A stretch of 64,000 nucleotides of DNA. It comes from Piromyces finnis. Lineage: Eukaryota > Neocallimastigomycota > Neocallimastigomycetes > Neocallimastigales > Neocallimastigaceae. A model generated the notes under the pieces. It had not been told where the DNA came from. It worked only from the letters and a program-made list of their open reading frames with translations, and ran no database searches. Positions 24,262-35,493 of the stretch are shown here, in pieces (the first letter of the stretch is position 1; the number at the start of each line of letters is the position of its first letter). The DNA lies in the NCBI GenBank assembly GCA_002104945.1, contig MCFH01000027.1, positions 611,001-675,000 of the forward strand. The letters are read 5' to 3'. Made by a program: the position numbers and the translations under genes.

Positions 24262-25353
24262 TGAAAAAAAGGATAAAAATAATCTTATATTAGTATACAA
24301 TTCACAGTTGGATAGTTTACAAAAGAAATATGATATAACAAAAACAAATAGTGCCTATATGGAACAACATATTCAAGAACAAAATAAACTTAATAAAGAA
24401 AGAGTTAGTTTTATTTATAAAAATAAAAGTAATTATATTTTAAATTGATAATTATAATATATAATAATGAATATAATATTTTTTATAATATCAATTATAT
24501 TATTACTACCTCTTTTTTGGTATTGTTACTATTTTTTTATTTTTTTTTAAAAAAATAAAAAAAAAAAAAAAAGATGAGAATTCTTGGAGAAGCAAAATTA
24601 GCTATTAATAATTTATATGAAAGAGCAGAAAGTAGAAATAAACAAAATAATAAATATTTATATCAAAAAACAATAAATAATGCTCCATCAGGAGGAAAAA
24701 GAACTAAATCAAATAATAGTACAGTAAATAAAACTGGAAATGCAAACTCAAGTAGTGGTGGTTCGAATCATAATGCTAATACAAATGCCATTCTTCATAA
24801 TGAATTAATATCGAGTAGTTTATTTAAAAATTCTACTTCCTTTTTAGAAGATAATATTGGTGATAGTCGTACTCGTTCAATAGCCATGCTTAAAAAAAAT
24901 GATATAACAGGAAATAACGTAGATTATATGGGTGAAATAAAAGATAAATCAAATAATGAATCTATTATGAATATAGAAAATCAAAATAATATGAATAATA
25001 ATAATGGTATTAACAACAACAATAGTAATAATACAAGTCTAAATGGTACAAATAATAACTCTCAAAATATTAGTACAAATAATACTAATATTGAAAATTA
25101 TACTTATAATATGAAACTTTTATATGAAAAACTTGCTGTCATTCAAACAAGTGTTGTTGATCTACAATGTAAAAATTAATTCTCTTTTTTCTTTTTTTAA
25201 AAAAATATTATTAATAGTAGTATTATATATAATTTATTAATTAATTAATATATATATTTAATACTTTTCTATATTAAAATCATAGATGTCATACAAAAGG
25301 TTGAAGAAGCTTTACAACAAGAGAAAAAACAAGATCAAAAAAAAGTTAATTAA
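22464..25353 (+). CDS. DUF4200 coiled-coil flagellar protein, CCDC42/CFAP73-like (eight exons)
   Basis: Exons: 22464-22696, about 23026-23176, 23307-23423, 23568-23643, 23839-24044, 24272-24403, 24574-25168 and 25286-25353. All junctions are phase-consistent and the product is about 525 residues. Family-specific blocks occur in order across separate exons: STILLQKKNEMSIVQKEL, then KFEKFLKENDAKR, then IYEEYLQSVVNILP with RHTTLIETQKDL, then VYNSQLDSLQKKY, then MRILGEAKLAINNLYERA. These match the DUF4200 layout of CCDC42 and CFAP73, which belong to axonemal and flagellar assemblies; CFAP73 is part of the MIA complex that tethers inner-arm dynein. Exon 7 carries a large Asn/Ser-rich insert not usual for the family. 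The start of exon 2 is the weakest boundary: the obvious ATAG site at 23011-23014 is out of phase, and CTAAG at 23021-23025 restores the frame. Family call strong; choice of paralogue uncertain. Confidence 0.85.
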
Positions 25354-26381
25354 GATAAATTCATTATTTATAATATTTTTTGGATTAATTGTTATAATAG
25401 ACAATTTAATAGTATTTATTATTACATAATAAAGAAAAATTATATAATTTGTTTTGTTTTATATATCAATTAGACAACTCCATTAATTAAACAATGCTTT
25501 ACAATTTTGCATAATATTTTAATAACATTTATATCATTTATTATTCTTAAAAAAATTATTTCTATTTATAATAGTTAAAAAAAAGTATTTCTTTATTCAT
25601 TCTTTAATAATCATATTTTTAAATTCTACAAAAAAATTCTTACATCATACTTCATGGATTAATATAATACATTGATAATTAATATATATAAAATTGTATT
25701 TTCATTACTAAAAATATAATATTATTCATTAATAATAAAAATTACTATCACAAATAAAATAAATATAATAATAATTATAAAAAGAATATTATAAAATTTA
25801 AAAAGTATAGATCTAATAAAAAAGGATATTATTTCTATAATATGTATTAATAGAATAAAAAATTGAGTTTTTATATTTATAATATATATTTTTATTTAGT
25901 TATATGATGTCTAATGTATATTTTTTCTTTTAAAAATTTTTAAAGAAAAAAATATAATAAAAGTAATCTTTTTAAAAAAAAAATATAAAACACATATTAA
26001 TAAGTATAATATAAGAATTGTTTAAAATTATTAGTTTAATAGTAAATATTATTTGGTATTTTTTATTATTATTTCAATGAATTGTAAATAAGTAAATGAT
26101 ATGATGAGATTTATGAAATGATTAAAAAAATTAAAAAATAAGGTAAAAATAATATGGTAAAAATTTAAATAAACTATTTACTTTTTTTTAACAATAAAAA
26201 AAATAAAGTTATTTAATTTTTTATATGCTTATATAAAAATATTTTGAAACTAATCAAACGAAAAAGAAAAAGAAAAAATATTTCTATTTATTTTAATCCT
26301 TTTTTTTTTTTTCAAAAAATTAAATATATATATTTCTTTTTTTTTTTATTATAATAAAATTTTATTATTAATTTCGTATTT
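25354..26381. other. Convergent 3' intergenic region
   Basis: AT-rich spacer between the tail-to-tail DUF4200 gene and the probable axonemal gene. It would hold both 3' UTRs. No gene or repeat family recognised. Confidence 0.55.
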
Positions 26382-27694
26382 TTATTCTTCTTCTGGTATA
26401 TCTTGATCATATTCACAATAATAGTTTTCTTCGTGGGAATCATGACAATGACATGGATGATGTTGATGATAGATATCTCTTTGTACTGATTTATAACATT
26501 CTTCAGTTGGTAAATTTTCTTCCGTTATCATTTCTGTTGTATCATTATTTCTTTGCTTTTTAATTGCCGTAGTTGCACTTTTTTGTGAAGAAATTGGATC
26601 ACTTTCAAAAGTATGTTGTTTTTCATATTCATCTTCAAATTTAGCAATTGTACTTGCACCTGGTGGAAGAGTCCACCATGAATCTATTTTTGGTTCTGCA
26701 TGTGAAAATTTTTTCATCTTAAATAAATTTCTTGGATCTTCTTCTTTTTTTTGAACTCTTTTAGCAGCTAAATTACTTAATAAATTAGCTGGTGCTGCCA
26801 TTCTTTCATAATGTTCATGTCTTAACTTTTTTTTATTAAAATTTAAAAGGATTAAAATATTTATATGTGAATAGATTTTATTTATATTTTTTTTCATTAA
26901 TACATCCAAAAATTATTTTTTTTTTTTTAAAAAAAAAAAAAAGAATATCGAATTATTATATTATTGGAAAAATTTTATATTTCCCATATTTTAAATATTG
27001 ATAAATCAATAATACATAAATATACAATAATCATAATTTAAAATATTAATAAAGAATTCCATTAGTAATTAAAAATATTAATATATTTATTTTTCTATTA
27101 TATTTTATTTTATTTTATTCAATGAATACCTTTTTCTTTTGTATTAATTCATTCTTTTTATCTTCTTCTTGTTTTTTTTCAAATTCTCTGTAATAATGAT
27201 AAGAAATAACTTTATTGAATGGGGAAGGTGGTCTAATGATAGATCCAAGTAAAAAAGAAATAATTCAATATCATTTAAAAAAGGTGTTCGATAGATATAT
27301 AATAATACATATTATTATATATGTATTATTATATATTATACAATAATATAAGGATTACAAAATTTACCTGGTTGGAATACCATATGTAAATTCTGGATCT
27401 TTATCTGATGGAAGAATAACCTTTCTTCGATTTCGATAAACTTCTTCAGGACTAATAACTTTTTTTTTAACTTTTATTATATAAGGAATAAATTTTAAAA
27501 TATTAATTATTTAATTGATGTAAAGATACTATTATTATTATTAATTCTAATATCCTTTTTTTTATTTTTTCTATAAATATTATAATAATTGCCTTTACTA
27601 TAATAATAGATAATAATGAAATAGGATATTTACTTGACATTCTATTAGTTACATCTTTAACTTTTTTCTCTTGACGAAATGAGTTCACCTTCAT
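26382..27694 (-). CDS. Probable axonemal microtubule-associated protein, CFAP77-like (four exons)
   Basis: Four exons on the minus strand, from 5' to 3': 27694-27634, 27470-27368, 27232-27130 and 26825-26382. Donors are GTAAAT, GTAAAT and GTATTC, and all phases agree, giving 236 residues. The conserved core reads VISPEEVYRNRRKV, then PEFTYGIPTR, RPPSPFNKVISYHYY, and later NLFKMKKFSHAEPKIDSWW. A short basic protein with a (T/F)YG..R motif, a P-S/T-P-F...Y motif and a K-M-K-K-F motif resembles the CFAP77 group of microtubule inner proteins. This is recalled from family features, not aligned. The C-terminal tail is acidic with a His/Cys cluster (HQHHPCHCHDSH), which is unusual and could bind metal. 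The partner gene at 22464-25353 is also flagellar, which supports the role. Exon structure is firm; the family name is tentative. Confidence 0.6.
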
Positions 27695-28639
27695 AATAAT
27701 ATCAGTATTTCTATGAAAAATTATCGAGATAGTTGATATATAATATATTTATATACTTTTTTAATATTCTTATTTTTTCAATTCAATATTGATTGTAATT
27801 ATAATTGAGGAATTATAAATTAATAATAATGAAAGCTTATTGTATTTCTCTTCTTAATATATATATATATATAATGGATTATAATAATATCTTGTGTATA
27901 TTTAATTACTATACAATCTTTATTTAATACTATTATTAATATTAATCTTTTGTTTTATTAAAAATTAAAACAAACATTTAACTACTTTTTTATTAGAAAT
28001 TGATAAATTGTTTATTATTATTTTTTTTTTTTTTTTGCTTATTTCACCTTAAATCAAAGTTTTTTAAAAAATAAAATTTTTCATATAGATAAATTAAAAT
28101 TTTTATAATTTTTTTAATTTAAAAAATAAAATCTTTTTTTTTTTTTTTTTTTTAAATTATAAAGTCTAAACAAAAGAAAAAAAGAAATACTTTTTTTATT
28201 TTTTTTTATCAACGATAAGTAATAAAATTTCATAATAATTATATTAACTATTATTAATAATTAATAACTGTATTAAAATATTCAAATAAATATAATATTA
28301 TAATGAAATTTATAAATTTATACATGTATTATTTTTAATCATATATTAGATATTGATATTTTTTAATTTCTTTTCATCTATTAATTTATTCAGAAAAAAA
28401 AAAAAAAATTATTAGTTTTTAACTTAGTAATAAACATGGATTTGGATTTTAAAGATTAATGAAATATCTTTTATTAAAAGTATTTTTTAATAATATTAAA
28501 TTAATAGTTAAGCATGGTAATGAAATATAATATTTTATCTTTTTTTATATTATAAAACTTTTGAACTTGTATTTTACATCATATTTTTTTTATTAATCTA
28601 TTTAGTTATTTATTTATTTATTTATGTAAAAGCCGTTCT
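27695..28639. other. AT-rich 5' flank of the axonemal gene
   Basis: Non-coding AT-rich DNA with T-rich runs at about 28020-28035 and 28135-28155. It would contain the promoter of the minus-strand gene. Nothing else is recognisable. Confidence 0.5.
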
Positions 28640-28915
28640 TTATTTTTAATTAAATTACTCCAATATATATTATGATTTTGGTCTTGCACAAATAACTCAC
28701 CTTCATCCAATAATGTTAAATAAAATTTGTATTTATTTAAAAGGTCATTTTTTTCATCGGTGTAGTTATTGCTGAAAATAAAGGATTAGGTATGCTTATC
28801 TTTTAATATAAATTCATCAATAGGAGAAAATGCAATATGATAATCACCTTCGAATAATTCAATGTTAGCAGGTCATAGAAAACCATGTAGTTCTTGAATT
28901 ATCTTTAATAGCCAT
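28640..28915 (-). pseudogene. 3' part of a disrupted bulb-lectin-like gene
   Basis: On the minus strand the frame reads ELHGFL, stop (TGA), PANIELFEGDYHIAFSP, then after another stop FYLTLLDEGELFVQDQ and NIYWSNL. GEL-x-V-x-D...YWSN is the pattern of a bulb-type (mannose-binding, B-lectin) repeat. The same motif style appears in the pseudogene at 36016-37500. This piece abuts the 3' end of the old LINE fragment at about 28916, so it is best read as the downstream part of that gene, severed by the LINE. In-frame stops show that it is dead. Confidence 0.55.
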
Positions 28916-30056
28916 ATTCTAGTAATTTTAATTAAATTAAGAAAGCCACTATTATATCAAAGTATAATAATTGTATTTGACTTCCAATGGTACACCGTGT
29001 CAAAGATCAAATTTTATCATGGGACAAAATTAAGATTTCTATTAGTTGCGCTGACCCTCCTGATCTGTCTTACTGTTTCTTTAGCATTGACGCTCTTGAA
29101 TGTAGCAATCAGTGATTGGAATGAGTTTTCCTGCTAAATAAAACGTTGGATCTTTCTTGTTCTGATTTTCTAATGATTCAGGTCGAATCATCATTGTTGA
29201 AAATTTCTGGATACCAAATTCCATTTCATTATACAAAGCCCATTCGTTAACTCTCTTTAGCAACTTTTTTAAACATCTTCTTGATGGAGCACAAATAACT
29301 ATATCATCTGCAAAAAGTCCACCACAGCATCTATTGCCTCCTAAATTAACACCGAAATCTTCGCACTCTTTAAAAATATCATTAATAATGAGATTAAAAA
29401 GAATAAGAGAAAGTGGGCATCTTTGACGGACTCCTTTCTTCTTATCAAAATATCTCGAGGATTGTCTATCTAATTTGACATTAACTTTAGATGTTAAATA
29501 TAAATTTTTGATGAATTGTAAACTCTTACCTCTAATTCCTAAACAATCTAATTTATGGAGAATACTACCGATTGGGACTGAATCGTATACTTTTCTGAGA
29601 TCTAAAAAGGCTAAATATGTCTCTTTATTATCTAATTGACGTCTACGACATATTTCTTGGATTGAAATGAAAAGACTGACATTTTCTTCCCTTTTACGAA
29701 ATCTAAATTGTTTGAGTCTAATGAAATTATTTTTAAGACCATATTTTCCAAAATTCTAGTGATGGCAATTTTCGAGATCAACTTAATACCATTATTGATA
29801 AGTGATATGCCTTGGTAATTATCACAATTTGTCAAGTCTTCCTTCTTAGGAATAGAAACAATACTGGATTCATAAATTATCCATCCCAAATACGGTTGAA
29901 TAATTTATGAATAATATTTAAACCATTAGTATCAATATCTGAAGTGACATTACCAGAATAATTATTATTTGTAGCATTATTAGAATCATTACTTGAAGAA
30001 ATTAATACTTTGTAAAAATTCAATTGGAACACCATCCGGACCCGATGCTTTATAAT
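28916..30056 (-). mobile_element. Old LINE, 3' portion (host of the nested insertion)
   Basis: The minus strand matches the LINE 3' UTR (28916-29040) and the final ORF codons (KSVNA..ETVRQ, about 29047-29100). It then jumps directly into the RT region (DPTFYLAG, NEWALYNEMEFGIQK, the FADD block, RQ.CPLS), running up to ASGPDG at 30056. About 1.3 kb of ORF is therefore deleted internally at about 29101. Many substitutions, frameshifts and stops make it clearly older than copies 1 and 2. It stops at 30056, where copy 2 begins, and resumes at 35779. Confidence 0.85.
30045..30056. repeat. Left target-site duplication of LINE copy 2
   Basis: ATGCTTTATAAT, repeated at 35767-35778 directly after the poly(A). 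It is part of the older LINE sequence, and removing copy 2 plus one repeat restores that sequence. Confidence 0.93.
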
Positions 30057-30954
30057 CCCTCTTGGGAACGTGCCTTCATTTATTTAATAAATGTAGTTTC
30101 TCAAGGGGGTCTACTCATGCTCATGGTACTGAGAGAGTAGAAAGAATTAAATCCAAGTATTGCGCAATGGATGCTTGGTGCCCTCTTAGGAACGTGCCTT
30201 CATTTATTTAATAATGGAGTTTATCAAGGGGGTCTACTCATGCTCATGGTACTGAGAGAGTAGAAAGAATTAAATCCAAGCATTGCGCAATGGATGCTTG
30301 GTTAGTCTTTAAGGGAAAATTATTAGGACTAAGCTCATGGTACTGAGCGATTAAAAACATTTTATTCATCGAATTTAAGTATTTGATGAATAAGTTGAAT
30401 GTTTGATACTCAGGTAAGTTTGTATAGTATTTAATTAGAAGAGTAATACATTTTGTTGCTGTATTTTTTTCTTTTATTCATGTATTCATATAGTACTACT
30501 CTTCTCTTGTAAGAATCCAATGTAGTCAACTTTAGCATTTGCATTGTATTTTTATATTCATGTAGCTATTGTTGTATTGTTTCTTGTAAGAGACTGATTC
30601 ACTCTACATCATGTAAAAATACTATTCACAAGCTTTCTGGTGTCGACATTCTTGATTCAAATTTTTTACCAATTTAAATATTTAATGAAAAGTAAAGTCA
30701 AACAATTTTAGTGTCAAAAAGCGAATCGAATTTACTAACAACAAACCAAAACTAGAATTTTTAAAGAAAATTTACAACTAGAATTCAAAAAAAAAAAAAA
30801 AAGAAACTTTAAACAAAGCATCGTAACAATTTTTGTACTATCCAGTACTTTTAAGAAGAGAGAGAGAGACAGATTTTTTTCCATATACGTTATATTTGTA
30901 ATTTTTATTAGTATTTATTTTATATTCAATTTTTTTTAATTAGAATTAATTATC
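30057..30954 (+). promoter_or_regulatory. Leader of LINE copy 2 with duplicated 124-nt hairpin module
   Basis: Unit 1 spans 30057-30180 and holds the first three leader hairpins. Unit 2 starts at 30181 and continues through all five. In unit 1 the third stem reads CCAAGTA/TGCTTGG, so a C-to-T change leaves a G-U pair. In unit 2 the first stem carries two mismatching changes and is probably weaker. The CAGGTAAGT motif downstream is retained. Confidence 0.75.
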
Positions 30955-33900
30955 ATGTCAGTCCTTTATATTAAAGATAAGAATTATATCAGACGTGGTA
31001 CCCGGTCTTTTGGTATCCCCTTAGATGATATTCGCTCCTTCTTTATCCGTGGTATTCGATCATGGTCAGTAAATATGCTATGGGAAAAACTCGAGGTTAT
31101 TCTAGAAGATAAATTTAATTCAGTTATTAGTGTTAAATATTTTCAGACTTTCAATGATCACTTTTTCTTAGTCAAGGTTCATGGTTCATCAAAAGATTGT
31201 ATTAAAATCTTACACATGTTAAAGAAGAAACTTTCAGTTACCTCAATTTCCTTTTCAGCTCGTAGTAGAAGGAATCACAAATACACTTTTTCCACTCTCA
31301 AACGTAAAATTTTAGTTTCTAATAAACATCAACATTCTATTCAACAATCATTTCAACAATCAGTTCAACAATCTCATCAACAATCCGATCTTCAACAAGA
31401 TCTTCAACAAGATCTTCAACAAGTTTCCCATCATGAAAATATTCCAGATCTACAGCAAACACAATTTCAATCCCAACATTCAACAATTAATTCTAATAGT
31501 TCTATCAACTCTGATAACAGTTCAATAGTTGATAGTTCTTCAGTTTCACAGCCATCTAGTAATAGTTCTACTTATTCCTCTGATGCATCATCCATTAATA
31601 ACGATGACTTTAATAATAATAATAATAGCAACGATTCTTCCTCATCCAACAAGCCTGATAACTTTTCTTTTTGTCTTAGTTGGAACACCAATGGGTGGAA
31701 TCACGAAAAGAGAGATAGTATTAGCTATTTCACAGCTATTTTCAAACCATTATTTTTATGTTTCCAAGAAACTGGTAATGGTTCTGGTTCGAATACAGAT
31801 TATCCTTGTCGTGTTACTTTGCGAAACTATAGACACTTTTTCAAGAAAGCTGACGAATCAGTTCCGGGAATGAGAGGTTTATATTTAGGTTTTCACAATT
31901 CATGTCAAGCCTCACTTGAAAACTTCTCTGGAAAGTATATTATTTCTATTTATACTTTTAGTCTCTGGAATAGATTCAAATGCTCGATTGGAAATGTTTA
32001 TATGCCTCATAGTCATCACAACATCTATGTTGATCATGCAAAGTTAGAAGTTCGCTTGTGGTTACAAACTCATTCATCCCATCCATCGATTCTTGTTGGT
32101 GATTTTAATATGTCTAAAGTAAAATTATCCAACTGGTTATCAACTAATGGATTAGGAGATTGGGAAATTCTTCCGCTTAGAGGGTCGACTATCTCTTGGA
32201 CTCGAGGTGATCAATCTTCCGACATTGGCCATGCTCTTATCAATTCGAAGATGAAAGATCTTATTCACTCAGGATCATTTATAAATAATTTTTATCCTGT
32301 ATCAGACCATAAGCCACTTCTTATTAATGGTAAAATTATTCCTATGGAAGATTTTTCTAATGACTTTAATGTTCCTAAGAAAATTCTGAAATGGAATAGA
32401 TTAAAATGTATTGAGGAAAAGGAATCTATTCTCAGTCATAATAAATTCCAAATACTTTCAGCAAAATTCAACGATCCTAATGTTTCTACAGATGAACTTT
32501 CCAAAGAGTTTACTTCAACTGCTTTTTCAATTGCAGACGAGCTCAGTATTACCTCAGCAAATAATGTTATAAAGTCTTCATTTCATATTTCACAACAAAT
32601 TTTTAATCTTCAAAAAATCAAAATGAAGTTGTATAAGAGATTTAAAAAAGAAAGAATTTATGATATAGATGAATTTATTAAAAGAATTAAAATCTACCGT
32701 AAGCTCATTGATTACATCCACAAAAGATGTAATGAATTTAGGAAACAAGAATATCTTCATTGGATTAAAACAGGATGTGAGTATATGAAGAGTCATAATC
32801 CTAAGAAGGCCTGGAAATGGATCAAGAAAACTGCAAAAATTGGAAAAGATTCTTTCTTTATTGCTCAACCAATTAAAAATAAAAATGGAGAATTAGTTGT
32901 TGCTACGGAAGAACAACTAGATGTGTGGCATGATCATTTCGAAAATCTTGCATCAGATCCAAGTGGTGTAAGTCTTGATTTGGAGCATTGGTATGAAGAA
33001 CCAACGAATAAACGTTTTTCACTTCCTATGCTTGATGAGTGGGATATCAACCAAGATATTAGTATTGATGAAGTCAAGTCAGCTATCCTCACTACTCCAA
33101 ATTATAAAGCATCAGGTCCGGATGGTATTCCAATTGAATTTTACAAAGCATTAATTCCATCAAGTAATGATTCTAATAATGCTACAGGTAATAATTCTTC
33201 TGGTAATACTACTTCAGATAATGATGCTCATGGTTTAAATTTTATTCTTAAATTATTTAACCGTATTTGGGATGGGGATTTCCCCAACTCATGGAATGAA
33301 TCCAGTATTGTTTCTATTCCTAAGAAGGGAGATTTGACAGATTGTGATAACTATCGAGGTATATCACTTATCAATAATGGTATTAAGTTGATCTCCAAAA
33401 TTGTCACCACTAGAATCTCAGAATATGGTCTAAAGAATAATTTCATTAGACCTGAACAATTTGGTTTTCGAAAAAAGGAAGAAAGTATCAGTCTTTTCAT
33501 TTCAATCCAAGAAATATGCCGTAGACGTCAATTAGATAATAAAGAGACATATTTGGCCTTTTTAGATCTCAGGAAAGCATACGATTCAGTCCCAATCGGT
33601 AATATTCTCCATAAATTAGATTGTTTAGGAATTAGAGGTAAGAGTTTACAATTCATCAAAAATTTATATTTAACATCTAAGGCTAATGTCAAATTAGATG
33701 GACAATTCTCGAAATCTTTTGATGTGAAGAAAGGAGTCCGTCAAGGTTGCCCACTTTCGCCTATTCTTTTTAATCTCTTTATTAATGATATATTTAAAGA
33801 GTGTGAAGATCTCGGAGTCAGTTTAGGTGACACTCGATGCTGTGGTGGACTTTTTGCAGATGATATAGTTATTTGTGCTCCAACAAGAGGATGCTTAAAA

Positions 33901-35493
33901 AAGATGCTTAGAAGAGTTAATGAATGGGCCTTGTATAATGAAATGGAATTTGGTATCCAGAAATGTTCAACGATGGTGATTCGTCCTGAATCAATAGAAA
34001 ATCAGAACAAGAGAGATCCAACATTTTACTTAGCAGGACAACCCATTCCAACTACTGACTGCTACACTTATCTTGGTGTTCCATTTGATAAGAATCTGTC
34101 CCTTAAACCAGTTATTAAAACTCTTAATAACAAAGTTTTGAAAGGACTTTTCTCAGTCAGTAAATTCTTAAGAAATCCTAATATTCCTATTCCTTTCAAA
34201 AAACTAGTACTTAACTCTCAAGTGATTAGCAGAGTTTCATACTTTGCACCATTACTTGGATCCAACAAAGCTAGGTCTAGGATTGCTCAGAAGCATGTTA
34301 ACAAAGGAATACGATGGGTTGCCGGAGTTCATAAAGCTGTATCGTTTATATCTTTATACTCTATCTCAAAAGATTTGAATATTCCTCCATTGTCAGCCAA
34401 ATGTGCGTTAGCTCAGGTTAGATGTTTTAACAAATGGAAAAACTCAAATTGTATTATCTCACACCTTGTCAATTACATTCCTAAATTTAGAAAATACACG
34501 TGGTGCAAATCAAGTAGGACACTTGATAAAAAATTAAAGAAACATGGAGATGTTAAAGCAGTTAAAAACTTTTATTGGAAAGATCTCAAAGGGAATTCAA
34601 TCAAAGCGCAATATTATGATGATAATAAATTTATTGAAACTAAAGATTTTATTAAATTATGTTATGAGTACCCAGAGTTTGCCTATGGCTTCTACTGGCT
34701 ATTGAAAGCAAGAAGCGGATATAAGTTGGATGCTAGAGTTGCCAAAGCTGCTAAATTTGTTGATCCAGTTTGTCCTAACTACTGTCCATGTTGCAAGTGT
34801 GGAGATCAAAGTATTAAACATTGGTTATTAGATTGTCCAACATTTAGAGATATCCGTATTAAACATTATGATTCCATAGTCCAGCTATTAAATTTTTTCA
34901 GTCAACGTAATTCCAATAGTCCTATCAATAATAATGAAATTGATAATGTCAGTAGAGATAGCAATAACAGTAATAGTAATAGTAACAATAATAATAATAA
35001 CAATAGTAATAATAACAATAGTAGTAATAGTAATAATAGAAATAGTAATAATAACAATAGTAGTAATAGAAATAATAATATTAATAATGATAGCAATAGT
35101 GAAGATAATAATTCTAATTTAGATAGTAATTTAGTTAATGATAGTAATAGTTCTAATAATCCGGTGAATATTAATGTGTATGATTATTCTAGTGTGTGCA
35201 GTAAAATATTTAAATTCCTTCTTGGGGGAAGAAGTTTTAACAATATTAATTACAATTCAAGGGAATGGAAAGAACTTTGTAAGCGTCAGATTCAATCTGG
35301 TACTAATGAAGGAGCACCATTCTTGACGGTAACCGCGGAACTTCTAACCAAAATCATGCCTTTTGCTATTGGCCAGCAATGGTCAATGTTCAAAAGGTTT
35401 GAAGCAACATCCAAGAGCGTCAATGCTGAAGAAACAGTAAGACAGGCCAGGAGGGCCAGCGCAACCAATGGAGATCATAATTTTGTTCCATGA
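30955..35493 (+). CDS. LINE ORF copy 2: APE endonuclease / reverse transcriptase (Asp of SDIDH lost)
   Basis: 1512 residues, the same domain order as the copy at 3652-8190. This copy keeps the endonuclease metal-binding Glu at residue 272 (GAA at 31768-31770). It has Gly instead of Asp at residue 425 (GGC at 32227-32229), turning SDIDH into SDIGH. That Asp is conserved across APE-type nucleases, so this copy too may have a crippled endonuclease, through a different residue from copy 1. The RT motifs, including FADD, and the zinc knuckle are intact. Both lesions look like single A-to-G changes on the coding strand. Confidence 0.94.
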   Translation: MSVLYIKDKNYIRRGTRSFGIPLDDIRSFFIRGIRSWSVNMLWEKLEVILEDKFNSVISVKYFQTFNDHFFLVKVHGSSKDCIKILHMLKKKLSVTSISFSARSRRNHKYTFSTLKRKILVSNKHQHSIQQSFQQSVQQSHQQSDLQQDLQQDLQQVSHHENIPDLQQTQFQSQHSTINSNSSINSDNSSIVDSSSVSQPSSNSSTYSSDASSINNDDFNNNNNSNDSSSSNKPDNFSFCLSWNTNGWNHEKRDSISYFTAIFKPLFLCFQETGNGSGSNTDYPCRVTLRNYRHFFKKADESVPGMRGLYLGFHNSCQASLENFSGKYIISIYTFSLWNRFKCSIGNVYMPHSHHNIYVDHAKLEVRLWLQTHSSHPSILVGDFNMSKVKLSNWLSTNGLGDWEILPLRGSTISWTRGDQSSDIGHALINSKMKDLIHSGSFINNFYPVSDHKPLLINGKIIPMEDFSNDFNVPKKILKWNRLKCIEEKESILSHNKFQILSAKFNDPNVSTDELSKEFTSTAFSIADELSITSANNVIKSSFHISQQIFNLQKIKMKLYKRFKKERIYDIDEFIKRIKIYRKLIDYIHKRCNEFRKQEYLHWIKTGCEYMKSHNPKKAWKWIKKTAKIGKDSFFIAQPIKNKNGELVVATEEQLDVWHDHFENLASDPSGVSLDLEHWYEEPTNKRFSLPMLDEWDINQDISIDEVKSAILTTPNYKASGPDGIPIEFYKALIPSSNDSNNATGNNSSGNTTSDNDAHGLNFILKLFNRIWDGDFPNSWNESSIVSIPKKGDLTDCDNYRGISLINNGIKLISKIVTTRISEYGLKNNFIRPEQFGFRKKEESISLFISIQEICRRRQLDNKETYLAFLDLRKAYDSVPIGNILHKLDCLGIRGKSLQFIKNLYLTSKANVKLDGQFSKSFDVKKGVRQGCPLSPILFNLFINDIFKECEDLGVSLGDTRCCGGLFADDIVICAPTRGCLKKMLRRVNEWALYNEMEFGIQKCSTMVIRPESIENQNKRDPTFYLAGQPIPTTDCYTYLGVPFDKNLSLKPVIKTLNNKVLKGLFSVSKFLRNPNIPIPFKKLVLNSQVISRVSYFAPLLGSNKARSRIAQKHVNKGIRWVAGVHKAVSFISLYSISKDLNIPPLSAKCALAQVRCFNKWKNSNCIISHLVNYIPKFRKYTWCKSSRTLDKKLKKHGDVKAVKNFYWKDLKGNSIKAQYYDDNKFIETKDFIKLCYEYPEFAYGFYWLLKARSGYKLDARVAKAAKFVDPVCPNYCPCCKCGDQSIKHWLLDCPTFRDIRIKHYDSIVQLLNFFSQRNSNSPINNNEIDNVSRDSNNSNSNSNNNNNNNSNNNNSSNSNNRNSNNNNSSNRNNNINNDSNSEDNNSNLDSNLVNDSNSSNNPVNINVYDYSSVCSKIFKFLLGGRSFNNINYNSREWKELCKRQIQSGTNEGAPFLTVTAELLTKIMPFAIGQQWSMFKRFEATSKSVNAEETVRQARRASATNGDHNFVP

